From contig JBCCPK010000003.1 in NCBI GenBank assembly GCA_039024915.1, positions 124,001 through 188,000 of the forward strand: a stretch of 64,000 nt of DNA, read 5' to 3'. The position numbers and the translations under genes are program-made. The DNA comes from Pseudomonadota bacterium (GTDB lineage: Bacteria > Pseudomonadota > Alphaproteobacteria > Rhizobiales > MH13). Below the pieces are notes generated by a model. The model saw only the letters and a program-made list of their open reading frames with translations. It was not told the DNA's origin and did no database searches. This document shows positions 48,397 through 57,261 of the stretch, piece after piece; position 1 is the first letter of the stretch, and every line of letters begins with the position of its first letter.

Positions 48397-48435
48397 TGGA
48401 TCATCGTTCGAAGAGGCTTTGCGCCGGATGATCCA
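48397..48435 (+). promoter_or_regulatory. S6:S18-type ribosomal protein leader motif
   Basis: Immediately before rpsF an outer stem of 9 perfect pairs forms, TGGATCATC (48397-48405) with GATGATCCA (48427-48435). Inside it sits a small hairpin, CGAAG-AGG-CTTTG (48409-48421, one G-U pair), and then an unpaired CGCCG (48422-48426) just 5' of the closing strand. A CCG bulge beside a hairpin in the rpsF leader is the known recognition feature for the S6:S18 protein complex, which represses its own operon. The rpsF ribosome site lies right after. The fold was made by eye. Confidence 0.75.
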
Positions 48436-48452
48436 AACGAAGAGGACGACTG

Positions 48453-48878
48453 ATGGCTTTTTACGAGCATGTGTTCCTTGCCCGCCAAGACGTATCCCAG
48501 CAACAAGTGGATGCGCTTGTGGAACAGTATAGCGGGTTGATCACCGAACATGGCGGCTCGGTACAAAACACCGAGTATTGGGGCATGAAGAGCCTGGCTT
48601 TTCGCATCAAAAAGAACCGGAAAGCTCACTACACTATGATGAACATCGACGCCCCGTCGGATGCGGTCGCTGAGCTGGAGCGTCAGCTCAGCATCAATGA
48701 AGATGTTTTGCGCTACATGACGATCCGCGTCGAAAGCTTCGATGAGGGCCCATCAGCGATGATGCAGAAGCGCGACGACCGGCGCGGTGGCCGTAGTGAA
48801 CGCGGCGACCGCCCTGATCGTGGAGAGCGCCGACCGCGCCGCGATGAAGCTGCAAAACCAAGCGAGGGAGAAGAGTAA
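48453..48878 (+). CDS. rpsF: 30S ribosomal protein S6
   Basis: Small-subunit protein that pairs with S18 on the 30S platform. 141 residues. The S6 fold covers about 1-95 ([20 protein letters not shown], then [20 protein letters not shown]). The C-terminal 45 residues are a charged Arg/Asp/Gly tail ([16 protein letters not shown] and on), as in many alphaproteobacteria. The ribosome site GAAGAGGA precedes ATG. First gene of rpsF-rpsR-rplI, with an autoregulatory-type leader upstream. Its stop overlaps the rpsR start by one base. Confidence 0.97.
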   Translation: MAFYEHVFLARQDVSQQQVDALVEQYSGLITEHGGSVQNTEYWGMKSLAFRIKKNRKAHYTMMNIDAPSDAVAELERQLSINEDVLRYMTIRVESFDEGPSAMMQKRDDRRGGRSERGDRPDRGERRPRRDEAAKPSEGEE

Positions 48879-49114
48879 TGGCCGCACCAGCACGACGCCC
48901 ATTTTTCCGTCGCCGCAAGACGTGTCCTTTTTCCGGGGCCAATGCACCAAAAATCGATTACAAGGATGTACGGCTTTTGCAGCGGTACATCTCCGAGCGT
49001 GGCAAGATCGTTCCCAGCCGCATAACGGCGGTGTCAGCAAAGAAGCAGCGTGAACTTGCGAAAGCAATCAAACGCGCGCGCTTCCTGGGCCTGCTGCCCT
49101 ACGTCGTGAAGTAA
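48878..49114 (+). CDS. rpsR: 30S ribosomal protein S18
   Basis: Small-subunit protein binding S6 and 16S rRNA. 78 residues, starting [20 protein letters not shown], with [20 protein letters not shown] and a basic end. Only one cysteine remains of the zinc-type S18, as in most alphaproteobacteria. TAATG overlap with rpsF couples their translation, which fits co-regulation by the S6:S18 leader. Confidence 0.98.
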   Translation: MAAPARRPFFRRRKTCPFSGANAPKIDYKDVRLLQRYISERGKIVPSRITAVSAKKQRELAKAIKRARFLGLLPYVVK

Positions 49115-49286
49115 GACTTACAATGATGCTGGCGGCGCTGAGAACGCGCCGCCTAACCGCAATCCTTGGATACCAGTCACTGGGCTGGGCACGCGGGACA
49201 GCATGCAGGGTCACGTAACCTGCGCTTGGTGAGCCGCCGCTCACCACTGTCTTGCAACAGTGAACTCAAACCGCAGGACATACGAT

Positions 49287-49922
49287 ATGGATATCATCCT
49301 TTTAGAGCGCGTCGCGAAACTTGGCCAAATGGGCGAGACCGTGTCGGTGCGCGACGGTTATGCGCGCAACTTCCTTCTCCCTCAAGGCAAGGCTTTGCGT
49401 GCTACAAAAGCCAATCTGGCGAAGTTCGAGTCAGAGCGTGCGCAGCTCGAAGCACGCAATCTTGAACGCAAGCAAGAAGCTGAGAGCGTGGCTGGTCAGT
49501 TGGACGGCGCCGCCTATATCGTCATCCGCTCAGCTGGGGAAACGGGCCAGCTGTATGGTTCTGTTGCCGCCCGCGATATCGCAGAAGCAGCGACAAGCAA
49601 TGGCGTCACGGTCGCGCGCAGCCAGGTGCGCCTCGACCGCGCGATCAAGACCATTGGCCTTCATGAGGTGCTCATCCAGCTTCATCCGGAGGTTGAGGTG
49701 AGTGTCAACATTAACGTTGCGCGTTCTGAAGATGAGGCTGAACGTCAGGCAGCAGGTGAAGATCTCACGGTGCAAGACTTTGACGGTTTTGAGTTTGAAG
49801 AGGAGTCCGACGAAGAGCTCGAAACCAATGCCGAAGAGGTCTTTGAAAGCATCCCTGAGGATTTGGTCGAAGCCGAAGCAAGCGACGATGAAGCTGATGT
49901 TGAACAAGAGAACGCGGGCTGA
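49287..49922 (+). CDS. rplI: 50S ribosomal protein L9 with acidic C-terminal extension
   Basis: Large-subunit protein. N-domain [19 protein letters not shown] with [13 protein letters not shown], the long connecting helix, and the C-domain (about 60-150). A further 55-60 residues are rich in Glu, Asp and Ser ([14 protein letters not shown] and on), giving 211 residues against about 150 in E. coli. Extended L9 is common in Hyphomicrobiales. I chose ATG 49287; an earlier in-frame start at 49260 is not supported. There is 172 bases of leader after rpsR, where many relatives carry a DUF2232 gene. A strong terminator follows. Confidence 0.96.
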   Translation: MDIILLERVAKLGQMGETVSVRDGYARNFLLPQGKALRATKANLAKFESERAQLEARNLERKQEAESVAGQLDGAAYIVIRSAGETGQLYGSVAARDIAEAATSNGVTVARSQVRLDRAIKTIGLHEVLIQLHPEVEVSVNINVARSEDEAERQAAGEDLTVQDFDGFEFEEESDEELETNAEEVFESIPEDLVEAEASDDEADVEQENAG

Positions 49923-49958
49923 CCGCTTCTCTTCCCCACACTTAACAATCTGAATCAA

Positions 49959-49986
49959 AGCGTCGGCACATGCCGACGCTTTTTTT
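49959..49986 (+). terminator. Rho-independent terminator of the ribosomal protein operon
   Basis: Nine-base perfect stem AGCGTCGGC / GCCGACGCT with loop ACAT, followed by six T. It lies 37 bases after the rplI stop. It supports dnaB starting further down at 50063, since an in-frame ATG at 49970 falls inside the hairpin. Confidence 0.93.
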
Positions 49987-50062
49987 GCTTTCAAGCCCCC
50001 CTAGGCGCTGCCAGTTCGCGAGCGATCAGATATGCTGGGTTGACGATTCTGGGACACAGCAA

Positions 50063-51553
50063 ATGAACGATTTAACGCCGGTGGATTCCGCTAATGCGGC
50101 AGCCTCAATCGCACGCTCTGCACCGCATAATGCGGAAGCAGAGGCAGCGCTTCTTGGCGCCATTCTCGTCAACAACGAGGCCTACTATCGGGTCTCCGAT
50201 TTTCTCGATCCTCAACATTTCTACCTAGCCCAGCACCAAAAAATCTTCGCGACAATTTCCGAGTTGATTCGCGGCGGTAAGGTTGCAACGCCCATAACCG
50301 TGAAGACGTCTTTCGCGACCGACGATACGATTGGAGAGCTTAGCGTCCCTGCGTATTTGCTCCGGCTACATGCGGACGCGACCTCGATCATCAACGTTCT
50401 TGATTACGCCAACCTCGTCCACGAACTCGCGTTGAAGCGCACGCTGATCTCTATCGGCGAAGACATGGTCAACGCTGCCTTCGACACCACCTCACTCACG
50501 GATGCGTCCGTCCAGATTGAAGCCGCCGAACGACAGCTTTTCTCATTGGCGGAGAAAGGCCGCGCCGAGCAGGGTTTCATCGGCTTTTCTGGAGCGCTTG
50601 AGCAAGCGATCCAGATGGCTACGGCCGCCTATCAGCGCGATGGCGGGCTTTCGGGCATTCCGAGCTACTTCAACAATATCGATCGCCGGATGGGCGGGTT
50701 GCAGCGCTCGGATCTTATCATTCTCGCCGGTCGTCCCGCGATGGGCAAGACATCGCTTGCGACCAACATCGCCTATAACATCGCGAAGCATTGGCGAGGT
50801 GGTATGGGGCCGAACAACGTCATGGAGACTGAAGCGGGCGGCATCGTTGGGTTCTTCTCGCTCGAGATGTCCTCCGAGCAATTGGCGACCCGCATCCTGG
50901 CCGAACAATCTGGCGTGTCGTCCTCGCGTATTCGCCGCGGCGACATCAAATCCGATGAATTTGAGAAGGTGGTCATTGCCAGCCAACAGATGCATGCGGC
51001 TCCGCTTTACATCGACCAAACCGGTGGCCTGACGGTCGGCCAGCTGGCGGCGCGAGCGCGTCGGCTAAAACGGCAGAAAGGGCTTGATGTTCTGGTGGTG
51101 GATTACCTGCAACTGTTACAGGGCTCATCCAGAAGATCGAGCGAGAACCGGGTTCAGGAGATCACCGAAATAACCACAGGTCTCAAGGCGTTAGCCAAAG
51201 AACTCGATGTTCCGATCATTGCCCTGTCTCAGCTATCGCGTCAGGTTGAGGCCCGTGAGGACAAGCGACCGCAATTGTCGGATTTGCGCGAATCGGGATC
51301 GATCGAGCAAGATGCTGACGTTGTTCTGTTTGTGTATCGCGAGGAGTATTACTTGCAGAGCAGGGAACCGAAGCCGGGCACCGAAGAGCATCTTGCATGG
51401 CAAGAAGACATGGAGCGGGCCTATGGGTTGGCCGAGGTTATCATCGGCAAGCAGCGGCACGGACCCACTGGCACGGCCAAACTGACCTTTGAAGCCGAAT
51501 TGACGCGGTTTGGTGACTACATCGAGGATGACCATGTCCCCGATCACTTTTAG
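50063..51553 (+). CDS. dnaB: Replicative DNA helicase
   Basis: Hexameric 5'-3' helicase at the replication fork. 496 residues. N-domain from about 20-120 (PHNAEAEAALLGAILVNNEAYYRV), linker, then the RecA-like domain with Walker A GRPAMGKTSLA, Walker B VLVVDYLQLL, and the DRPQLSDLRESGSIEQDAD arginine-finger and H4-type motif (written here as KRPQLSDLRESGSIEQ). A 14-residue insert (HWRGGMGPNNVMETE) after Walker A is typical of alphaproteobacteria. No intein is present. ATG 50063 is chosen since the upstream frame crosses the rplI terminator. Confidence 0.97.
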   Translation: MNDLTPVDSANAAASIARSAPHNAEAEAALLGAILVNNEAYYRVSDFLDPQHFYLAQHQKIFATISELIRGGKVATPITVKTSFATDDTIGELSVPAYLLRLHADATSIINVLDYANLVHELALKRTLISIGEDMVNAAFDTTSLTDASVQIEAAERQLFSLAEKGRAEQGFIGFSGALEQAIQMATAAYQRDGGLSGIPSYFNNIDRRMGGLQRSDLIILAGRPAMGKTSLATNIAYNIAKHWRGGMGPNNVMETEAGGIVGFFSLEMSSEQLATRILAEQSGVSSSRIRRGDIKSDEFEKVVIASQQMHAAPLYIDQTGGLTVGQLAARARRLKRQKGLDVLVVDYLQLLQGSSRRSSENRVQEITEITTGLKALAKELDVPIIALSQLSRQVEAREDKRPQLSDLRESGSIEQDADVVLFVYREEYYLQSREPKPGTEEHLAWQEDMERAYGLAEVIIGKQRHGPTGTAKLTFEAELTRFGDYIEDDHVPDHF

Positions 51554-51580
51554 CCTCAGTCTGTCTGGAGTCACCAAACG

Positions 51581-52699
51581 TTGAGCGTCGCTTCGCACGC
51601 AGGCGGACGCCTTACTGTCGATCTGGATGCTTTAGCATGGAACTGGCAGCAACTTAGCGCGCTTGCACAGCCCGGCGAATGCGGTGCCGCAGTGAAAGCC
51701 AACGGTTATGGCCTCGGCCTCGACCCGGTATCGCGAACCCTGTGGACGGCGGGATGCCGATCATTTTTCGTTGCGCTCCCCGAAGAAGCGTTCTCTGTGC
51801 GTGCCATTCTGCCAGATGCTAACATCTACTGTCTGGGAGGCCTAACGCCCGGCGGAGCCGATGACTATCGAGCTCAGAAGATCAAACCGGTGCTCAACAG
51901 TTTGAGTGAAGTCCGCCAATGGTGCGAAGCAACACAGTTCGCACCGGCCGCGCTTCATGTCGATACAGGTATGAATCGCCTGGGCCTGCGGATGGACGAA
52001 GCTCTGGCGCTTTCCAAAGACAAGAACCGGACATCAGCCCTGAACTTGAGCCTCCTTATGAGCCACCTGGCCTGTGCGGATACACCGGAGCATCCGCTCA
52101 ACGGTCAACAGGCGGAGCGTTTTCGTGAACTCAAGGAGTGGTTTCCCGGTGTGCCCGCGTCGCTTGCCAATTCAGCCGGTACGCTGCTGGGCGGCGCGTA
52201 TCGCCATGATCTCGCTCGGCCAGGTATCGCCCTTTACGGAGGAGCATCAGCGCCGGTTACACCAAACCCAATTCGTCCCGTCGTGACCTTGGAAGCCCGC
52301 ATTATACAAATTCGCAAAGCCGATGCCCACGAGGCTGTCGGCTACGGCGCTGCTGAAACCCTCGGCCAAGCTGCACGCCTCGCAATTCTTGGCGTTGGAT
52401 ACGCCGACGGATACCACCGGCTCGCCGGGTCAAGTGACGATCGGAAGGGCGCGCATGTCTCGTTCGGCGGAAAACGAGCGCCGCTTGTTGGGCGTATATC
52501 GATGGACCTTATGGCCGTTGACATCACCGGCCCGGACTTCGACCATCTTTCCGCTGGCGATTATGCGACGCTCATCGGAACAGAGATCGGTGTTGATGAT
52601 CCAGCAAGGCACGCACAAACCATCGGCTACGAGTTCCTCACGGGCTTAGGGCATCGACTTGAGCGGCGATACATCGGTGGATCACGGGCCGCACAATAA
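51581..52699 (+). CDS. alr: Alanine racemase
   Basis: PLP-dependent interconversion of L- and D-alanine for peptidoglycan. 372 residues: PLP lysine Lys39 in AAVKANGYGLG, the conserved Arg-containing MNRLGLR, the second-base Tyr in AVGYGAAETL, and the RISMDLMAVDI ending motif. The start is TTG 51581 with GGAG 11 bases upstream, which would give a weak rate of initiation. It follows dnaB by 27 bases, so it is probably transcribed with it. Confidence 0.95.
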   Translation: MSVASHAGGRLTVDLDALAWNWQQLSALAQPGECGAAVKANGYGLGLDPVSRTLWTAGCRSFFVALPEEAFSVRAILPDANIYCLGGLTPGGADDYRAQKIKPVLNSLSEVRQWCEATQFAPAALHVDTGMNRLGLRMDEALALSKDKNRTSALNLSLLMSHLACADTPEHPLNGQQAERFRELKEWFPGVPASLANSAGTLLGGAYRHDLARPGIALYGGASAPVTPNPIRPVVTLEARIIQIRKADAHEAVGYGAAETLGQAARLAILGVGYADGYHRLAGSSDDRKGAHVSFGGKRAPLVGRISMDLMAVDITGPDFDHLSAGDYATLIGTEIGVDDPARHAQTIGYEFLTGLGHRLERRYIGGSRAAQ

Positions 52700-52763
52700 C
52701 TTTTTGTTCTTGTCTTGTTCTTATCCGTGTCCTATCGATTAGCGTGTTCAAGATGAGGTCTCG

Positions 52764-54164
52764 ATGGCAAAACGCCGGTCCAGTTTTATTTGCCAGAATT
52801 GTGGCGCAAGCCACCCACGATGGACTGGCAAATGCGACAGTTGTGGCGCGTGGAACAGCTTGGTTGAAGAAGGCCTTTCCGGGGGCGGTGCGCTTGGTGG
52901 GCCAGGCAAGTCGGGAGCCGTAAAGGGCCGAGCCGTCGCGCTTTCATCCCTTGACCATATTGAGGAGCCTTTGCCTCGGCTTCAGTCTGGGATAGCGGAA
53001 CTTGACCGCGTGACCGGCGGTGGTTTCGTGCGCGGCTCGGCGCTGCTTGTGGGCGGCGACCCGGGCATCGGAAAATCCACGCTTCTGATGCAGGTGGCAG
53101 GCGCGCTTGGGAACACCGGCGCTAGGGTCGTCTACATCTCCGGTGAGGAAGCCCTGGGACAGGTTCGATTACGCGCCGAAAGACTGGGCGTGAGCCAGTC
53201 GCCGGTCGCTATTGCATCGGAGACCAACCTGGAAGACATCCTGGCTACGCTGGAGGCGGGCGAGCAGCCCGATCTGGTGATCCTTGACTCGATCCAGACA
53301 CTTTGGAGCGCAACAGCGGACAGCGCACCGGGGACTGTGACCCAGGTCCGCTCCTGTGCACAGCAGGTTATTCGCTACGCCAAACGTACCGGCGCCTGCA
53401 CAGTACTGGTTGGACATGTCACGAAGGATGGGCAGATCGCGGGACCGCGCGTGGTTGAACACATGGTCGACGCGGTTCTCTATTTCGAGGGCGACCGCAC
53501 CCACCATTTTCGTGTTCTTCGCGGCGTCAAAAATCGCTTCGGGGCCACCGATGAGATCGGCGTTTTCGAGATGACCGGCTCCGGTCTGCAGGAGGTACGT
53601 AATCCATCCGAGCTGTTTCTCGGAGACCGTCTTGTGGAAACGCCGGGATCAGTCGTGTTTGCCGGTATGGAAGGAACCCGACCCATTTTGGTCGAGATCC
53701 AGGCCCTGGTTGCACCAACATCACTTGGGACGCCGCGTCGAGCTGTGGTTGGTTGGGATACCAACCGCCTGGCCATGGTGTTGGCTGTTCTGGAAGCGCG
53801 ATGCGGCGTGCGGTTTTCAGGTCATGATGTATATCTCGCCGTCGCGGGCGGGCTTAGGCTCAGCGAACCGGCAGCCGACCTCGCAGTTGCCGCCGCTCTG
53901 ACAGCGTCGCTGACCGGGCTTGCGCTGCCCGCGTCCCAAGTCTTCTTTGGTGAGATCGGGCTGTCAGGGGCCATCCGCACTGCACCGCAAGCGGTGTTGC
54001 GGATGAAGGAGGCCGCTCGGCTCGGTTTCACAGACGCGATATCGGCGCCGCTTGCTAAAGAAAGTGATGCAACAACGGGCCTTCGCCTGCAGCCTCACAC
54101 CAGGCTTGAGAGCCTAGTCGCCGACATTGCTGCCACATCCGCCGCCGATGGCCGGGCCGCTTGA
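52764..54164 (+). CDS. radA: DNA repair protein RadA
   Basis: RecA-like branch migration ATPase that processes recombination intermediates. 466 residues. The zinc finger has Cys10, Cys13, Cys24 and Cys27. Walker A is GGDPGIGKST, and the RadA-specific KNRFG motif is in VKNRFGATDEIG. A Lon-protease-like C-domain (about 280-460) lacks the protease dyad. The ATG follows an AGATGAGG-containing leader, 64 bases from alr. Confidence 0.96.
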   Translation: MAKRRSSFICQNCGASHPRWTGKCDSCGAWNSLVEEGLSGGGALGGPGKSGAVKGRAVALSSLDHIEEPLPRLQSGIAELDRVTGGGFVRGSALLVGGDPGIGKSTLLMQVAGALGNTGARVVYISGEEALGQVRLRAERLGVSQSPVAIASETNLEDILATLEAGEQPDLVILDSIQTLWSATADSAPGTVTQVRSCAQQVIRYAKRTGACTVLVGHVTKDGQIAGPRVVEHMVDAVLYFEGDRTHHFRVLRGVKNRFGATDEIGVFEMTGSGLQEVRNPSELFLGDRLVETPGSVVFAGMEGTRPILVEIQALVAPTSLGTPRRAVVGWDTNRLAMVLAVLEARCGVRFSGHDVYLAVAGGLRLSEPAADLAVAAALTASLTGLALPASQVFFGEIGLSGAIRTAPQAVLRMKEAARLGFTDAISAPLAKESDATTGLRLQPHTRLESLVADIAATSAADGRAA

Positions 54165-54406
54165 CTGTTGTGCCTGCAATTTCATCAGCAGAACCGGACT
54201 TCCAGCCAGCCTTTTGCGACCGATGTGATACGCTTGCACTTGCAGGCGGGCCAAGCGAGTCGCTAAAGCATTCCCGGCTGCGGCGCCAGCGTTTTGGAAG
54301 CGCCGCTGGATTTTCGGAATATGGTCCAGCGATCGGAACTGGAACAGGCGCGCGATTGATGCGTCCGCAAACACCAAGCGATAGTTGCTAAGTGAAGGGT
54401 TTTGAG

Positions 54407-54955
54407 ATGGGTATCACCATTCTCGACGGGGTGATTTTGGCCGTAGTCTTGCTCTCGGCGTTGCTCGCGATGATGAGGGGCTTTCTGCGCGAAGTCTTGT
54501 CAATCGGTTCTTGGATAGCTGCCGCAGCAGGAGCCTATTTCCTCTACCCCATCTTCCTGCCATTTGCTCGGCAGTACATCACTGAGGAAGTCTTTGCGAC
54601 CGCCGCAGTAGCCGGTGTACTTTTCTTCCTGATCCTGATCATTGTGTCGTACCTGACCATGAAGCTGTCCGACGCTGTGGCCGATTCTGCGATCGGTCCG
54701 CTCGACCGTACGCTTGGTTTTTTGTTTGGCGCAGCGCGCGGTGTCTTGCTGTTTGTGATAGCCGCGCTGTTCTTCAACTTCTTCATTCCCGAGAACGCAC
54801 CGGAATGGGTTGCCGAGTCACGCGCGAAACCCATACTTGATGAGCTAGGCGCCGAATTGCTGGCAATTCTTCCAGAAGACCCTGAAGGACAGATAATCGA
54901 TCGAATACGTGGTACCGATGCGCCGACCGACGGCGCAGGCAACACGCAAGGTTAA
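54407..54955 (+). CDS. cvpA: CvpA family membrane protein
   Basis: Inner-membrane protein of 182 residues with four hydrophobic segments (about 5-27, 31-50, 67-90, 104-127) and a hydrophilic tail. In E. coli CvpA is needed for colicin V production and bile resistance; its molecular role is unclear. It precedes purF, the conserved cvpA-purF pairing. ATG 54407 is preferred over a GTG 15 bases earlier (54392), which would overlap the likely ribosome site AAGGG. 242 bases separate it from radA, with a GC-rich inverted repeat (GCGGCGC/GCGCCGC near 54280) and no gene. Confidence 0.9.
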   Translation: MGITILDGVILAVVLLSALLAMMRGFLREVLSIGSWIAAAAGAYFLYPIFLPFARQYITEEVFATAAVAGVLFFLILIIVSYLTMKLSDAVADSAIGPLDRTLGFLFGAARGVLLFVIAALFFNFFIPENAPEWVAESRAKPILDELGAELLAILPEDPEGQIIDRIRGTDAPTDGAGNTQG

Positions 54956-54996
54956 ATCCTCGCCAAGCCCTACCCACCCTTAGGATGGATTGAGAT

Positions 54997-56442
54997 ATGT
55001 TCGCCTCTTGCGACGATGACGATCACTTTCGAGACGAGTGCGGTGTTTTTGGCATCTTTGGGCACAGTGACGCTGCTGCTCTGACCGCCCTCGGTCTGCA
55101 CGCTTTGCAGCATCGGGGTCAGGAAGCGGCCGGAATTGTCTCATTCGATCGCAAGCAGTTCTACTCCGAACGTCACATCGGCTTGGTCGGTGACAGGTTC
55201 TCCAAACCCGAGGTTATTGAGCGGCTGCATGGCGACCGAACGATAGGCCATGTGCGCTACTCGACCGCCGGTGGAGCTGTACTGCGCAATGTGCAGCCCC
55301 TCTTCGCAGAGTTCGCAGGTGGTGGTTTTGCTGTTGCGCATAACGGCAACCTCACAAACGCCCGCAAGCTGCAGAGGCAGTTACGCGAACGCGGATCGAT
55401 CTTTCAGTCTACGTCTGACACTGAAACCATCATCCATTTGATCGCGACATCCAAGGCGCCGGGTATTGTCGGTCGACTGACCGAAGCACTGCATAAAGTC
55501 GAGGGTGCTTATTCGCTGATCGCACTCACCGAGAAAAAACTTATCGGCGTCCGCGATCCGTTGGGCGTGCGTCCACTGGTTTTGGGGTCGATGGATGGTG
55601 CCCCTGTCTTGGCCTCGGAAACCTGCGCCCTGGACATCATCGGAGCGGAATTTGTGCGCGATATCGAGCCTGGTGAGATGCTCGTCATCACGCAAAGTGG
55701 CATCAAGAGCCACCGGCCGTTTGAGCCCCATTCGCCACGCTTCTGCATCTTTGAGTATGTCTATTTCGCTCGCCCAGACTCAATGGTTGAGGGGCGGAAT
55801 GTCTACGCCGTCAGGAAGGAAATCGGCGCGCAGCTGGCGCGCGAGGCACCGGCTGACGTTGACCTCGTAATCCCGGTACCGGACTCCGGGACCCCGGCTG
55901 CGGTCGGCTACGCTGCCGAATCGGGCATTCCGTTTGATTTGGGAATCGTCCGCAATCACTATGTGGGCCGAACGTTTATCGAACCCAGCGACGCCATCCG
56001 GCATATGGGGGTCAAGCTCAAGCTCAATCCGAACCGGCTCCTGCTTGAAAACAAAAAGGTACTATTGGTTGACGACTCGATTGTTCGAGGCACAACGTCA
56101 AAGAAGATTGTTCAAATGGTTCGAGATGCGGGCGCACGTGAGGTCCATATGCGTGTCGCAAGCCCGCCCACGCGCGATGCTTGCTATTATGGAGTGGACA
56201 CACCCGAGCGCGACAAGCTGATCGCTGCCCGACAGACGGTCAATGAGATCGCAGCCAGTATTGGTGTCGACAGCCTAGCTTTCCTTGGTATCGATGGCCT
56301 TTATCGCGCGCTCGGCGAAGCCCGGCGTAACAGCGACATTCCGCAGTTTTGCGATGCCTGTTTCAGCGGTGATTATCCAACCACACTGACCGATTGCGCC
56401 GAGAAAACGCAAAGCCACCATCGCTTGGTCGAGATCGATTAG
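54997..56442 (+). CDS. purF: Amidophosphoribosyltransferase
   Basis: First committed step of purine synthesis: glutamine plus PRPP to phosphoribosylamine. 481 residues. A 14-residue propeptide is removed to expose Cys15 (ECGVFGIFG), the glutaminase nucleophile. The glutaminase domain has HNGNLTN and STSDTE, and the PRPP domain has VLLVDDSIVRGTTSKKI and VRNHYVGRTFIEP. Probably co-transcribed with cvpA. No upstream riboswitch was seen. Confidence 0.97.
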   Translation: MFASCDDDDHFRDECGVFGIFGHSDAAALTALGLHALQHRGQEAAGIVSFDRKQFYSERHIGLVGDRFSKPEVIERLHGDRTIGHVRYSTAGGAVLRNVQPLFAEFAGGGFAVAHNGNLTNARKLQRQLRERGSIFQSTSDTETIIHLIATSKAPGIVGRLTEALHKVEGAYSLIALTEKKLIGVRDPLGVRPLVLGSMDGAPVLASETCALDIIGAEFVRDIEPGEMLVITQSGIKSHRPFEPHSPRFCIFEYVYFARPDSMVEGRNVYAVRKEIGAQLAREAPADVDLVIPVPDSGTPAAVGYAAESGIPFDLGIVRNHYVGRTFIEPSDAIRHMGVKLKLNPNRLLLENKKVLLVDDSIVRGTTSKKIVQMVRDAGAREVHMRVASPPTRDACYYGVDTPERDKLIAARQTVNEIAASIGVDSLAFLGIDGLYRALGEARRNSDIPQFCDACFSGDYPTTLTDCAEKTQSHHRLVEID

Positions 56443-56456
56443 CGCGACGAAAGCCG

Positions 56457-57257
56457 ATGGCATCCAACCCTCCTGCAGCGAACGATGATGACCAGCCAAC
56501 GGTCGACGCCGGTTCAATTGATAATCCGGTGGCCCTGGTTACAGGTGCGTCACGCGGAATCGGCTTCGCGACGGCAAAGGCTTTGGGCAGCACAGGCTGG
56601 CACGTGGTGGCTGTTGCACGCACCGTTGGCGGCTTGGAAGAGCTTGATGATGCCATCAAACAAGCTGGCGGGAGCGCCACCTTGGTGCCCATGGACCTGG
56701 CGGACCATGAGGGGATCGATCGGCTCGGCCTCGCACTGTATCAACGCTTCGGTCGTGTCGACGCTTTGGTTGGTAACGCTGGCATCCTAGGGACCGTCAC
56801 ACCCGTTGCTCATCTCAAGCCGAAGGTCTTTGACGAGGTGTTCAATATCAATGTTACCTCGAACTTTCGCCTGCTGCGATCCATCGACCCGCTTCTACGC
56901 CAATCGCCCAACCCGAGGGCTGTCTTCCTGACATCCGGTCTTGCCCGCATGGATAAGCCGTTTTTTGGCACATACGCCGCCTCAAAAGCGGCGCTCGAAG
57001 CGTTGGTGCGCACCTATGCGTCAGAGAACGCCAACAGCGCGATCCGATGCAACCTGTTTAATCCCGGCCCAGTTCGGACTGCCCTGCGTGCCCGTGCAGT
57101 TCCAGGCGAGAAGCCGGACACCCTTCCGGCACCTGAGCAGATCGTTGAAGCTATTTTGGAACTATGCAGCCCACAATGGAACCAAACCGGCATGGTCTAC
57201 GATTTGCCCTCCAAGCAGATCAGGCCAGCGGCGCTTGCAGGCAGCCCGGCTGGTTGA
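56457..57257 (+). CDS. Short-chain dehydrogenase/reductase
   Basis: NAD(P)-dependent SDR of 266 residues with an N-terminal extension of about 25 residues, Rossmann loop TGASRGIGFATAKALG, NAG motif (ALVGNAGILG), catalytic Ser in FLTSGLARM and Tyr/Lys in TYAASKAALEALV. Substrate unknown. Fifteen bases after purF, so part of the cvpA-purF transcript, an arrangement common in rhizobia. Start ATG 56457 has only a weak ribosome site; a frame extends 21 codons upstream into purF. Confidence 0.9.
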   Translation: MASNPPAANDDDQPTVDAGSIDNPVALVTGASRGIGFATAKALGSTGWHVVAVARTVGGLEELDDAIKQAGGSATLVPMDLADHEGIDRLGLALYQRFGRVDALVGNAGILGTVTPVAHLKPKVFDEVFNINVTSNFRLLRSIDPLLRQSPNPRAVFLTSGLARMDKPFFGTYAASKAALEALVRTYASENANSAIRCNLFNPGPVRTALRARAVPGEKPDTLPAPEQIVEAILELCSPQWNQTGMVYDLPSKQIRPAALAGSPAG

Positions 57258-57261
57258 GGCA

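Noticed and set aside
54161-54391. Open frame of about 76 codons between radA and cvpA
   Set aside because: Starts at a TTG inside the radA end with no ribosome site and no recognisable domain.
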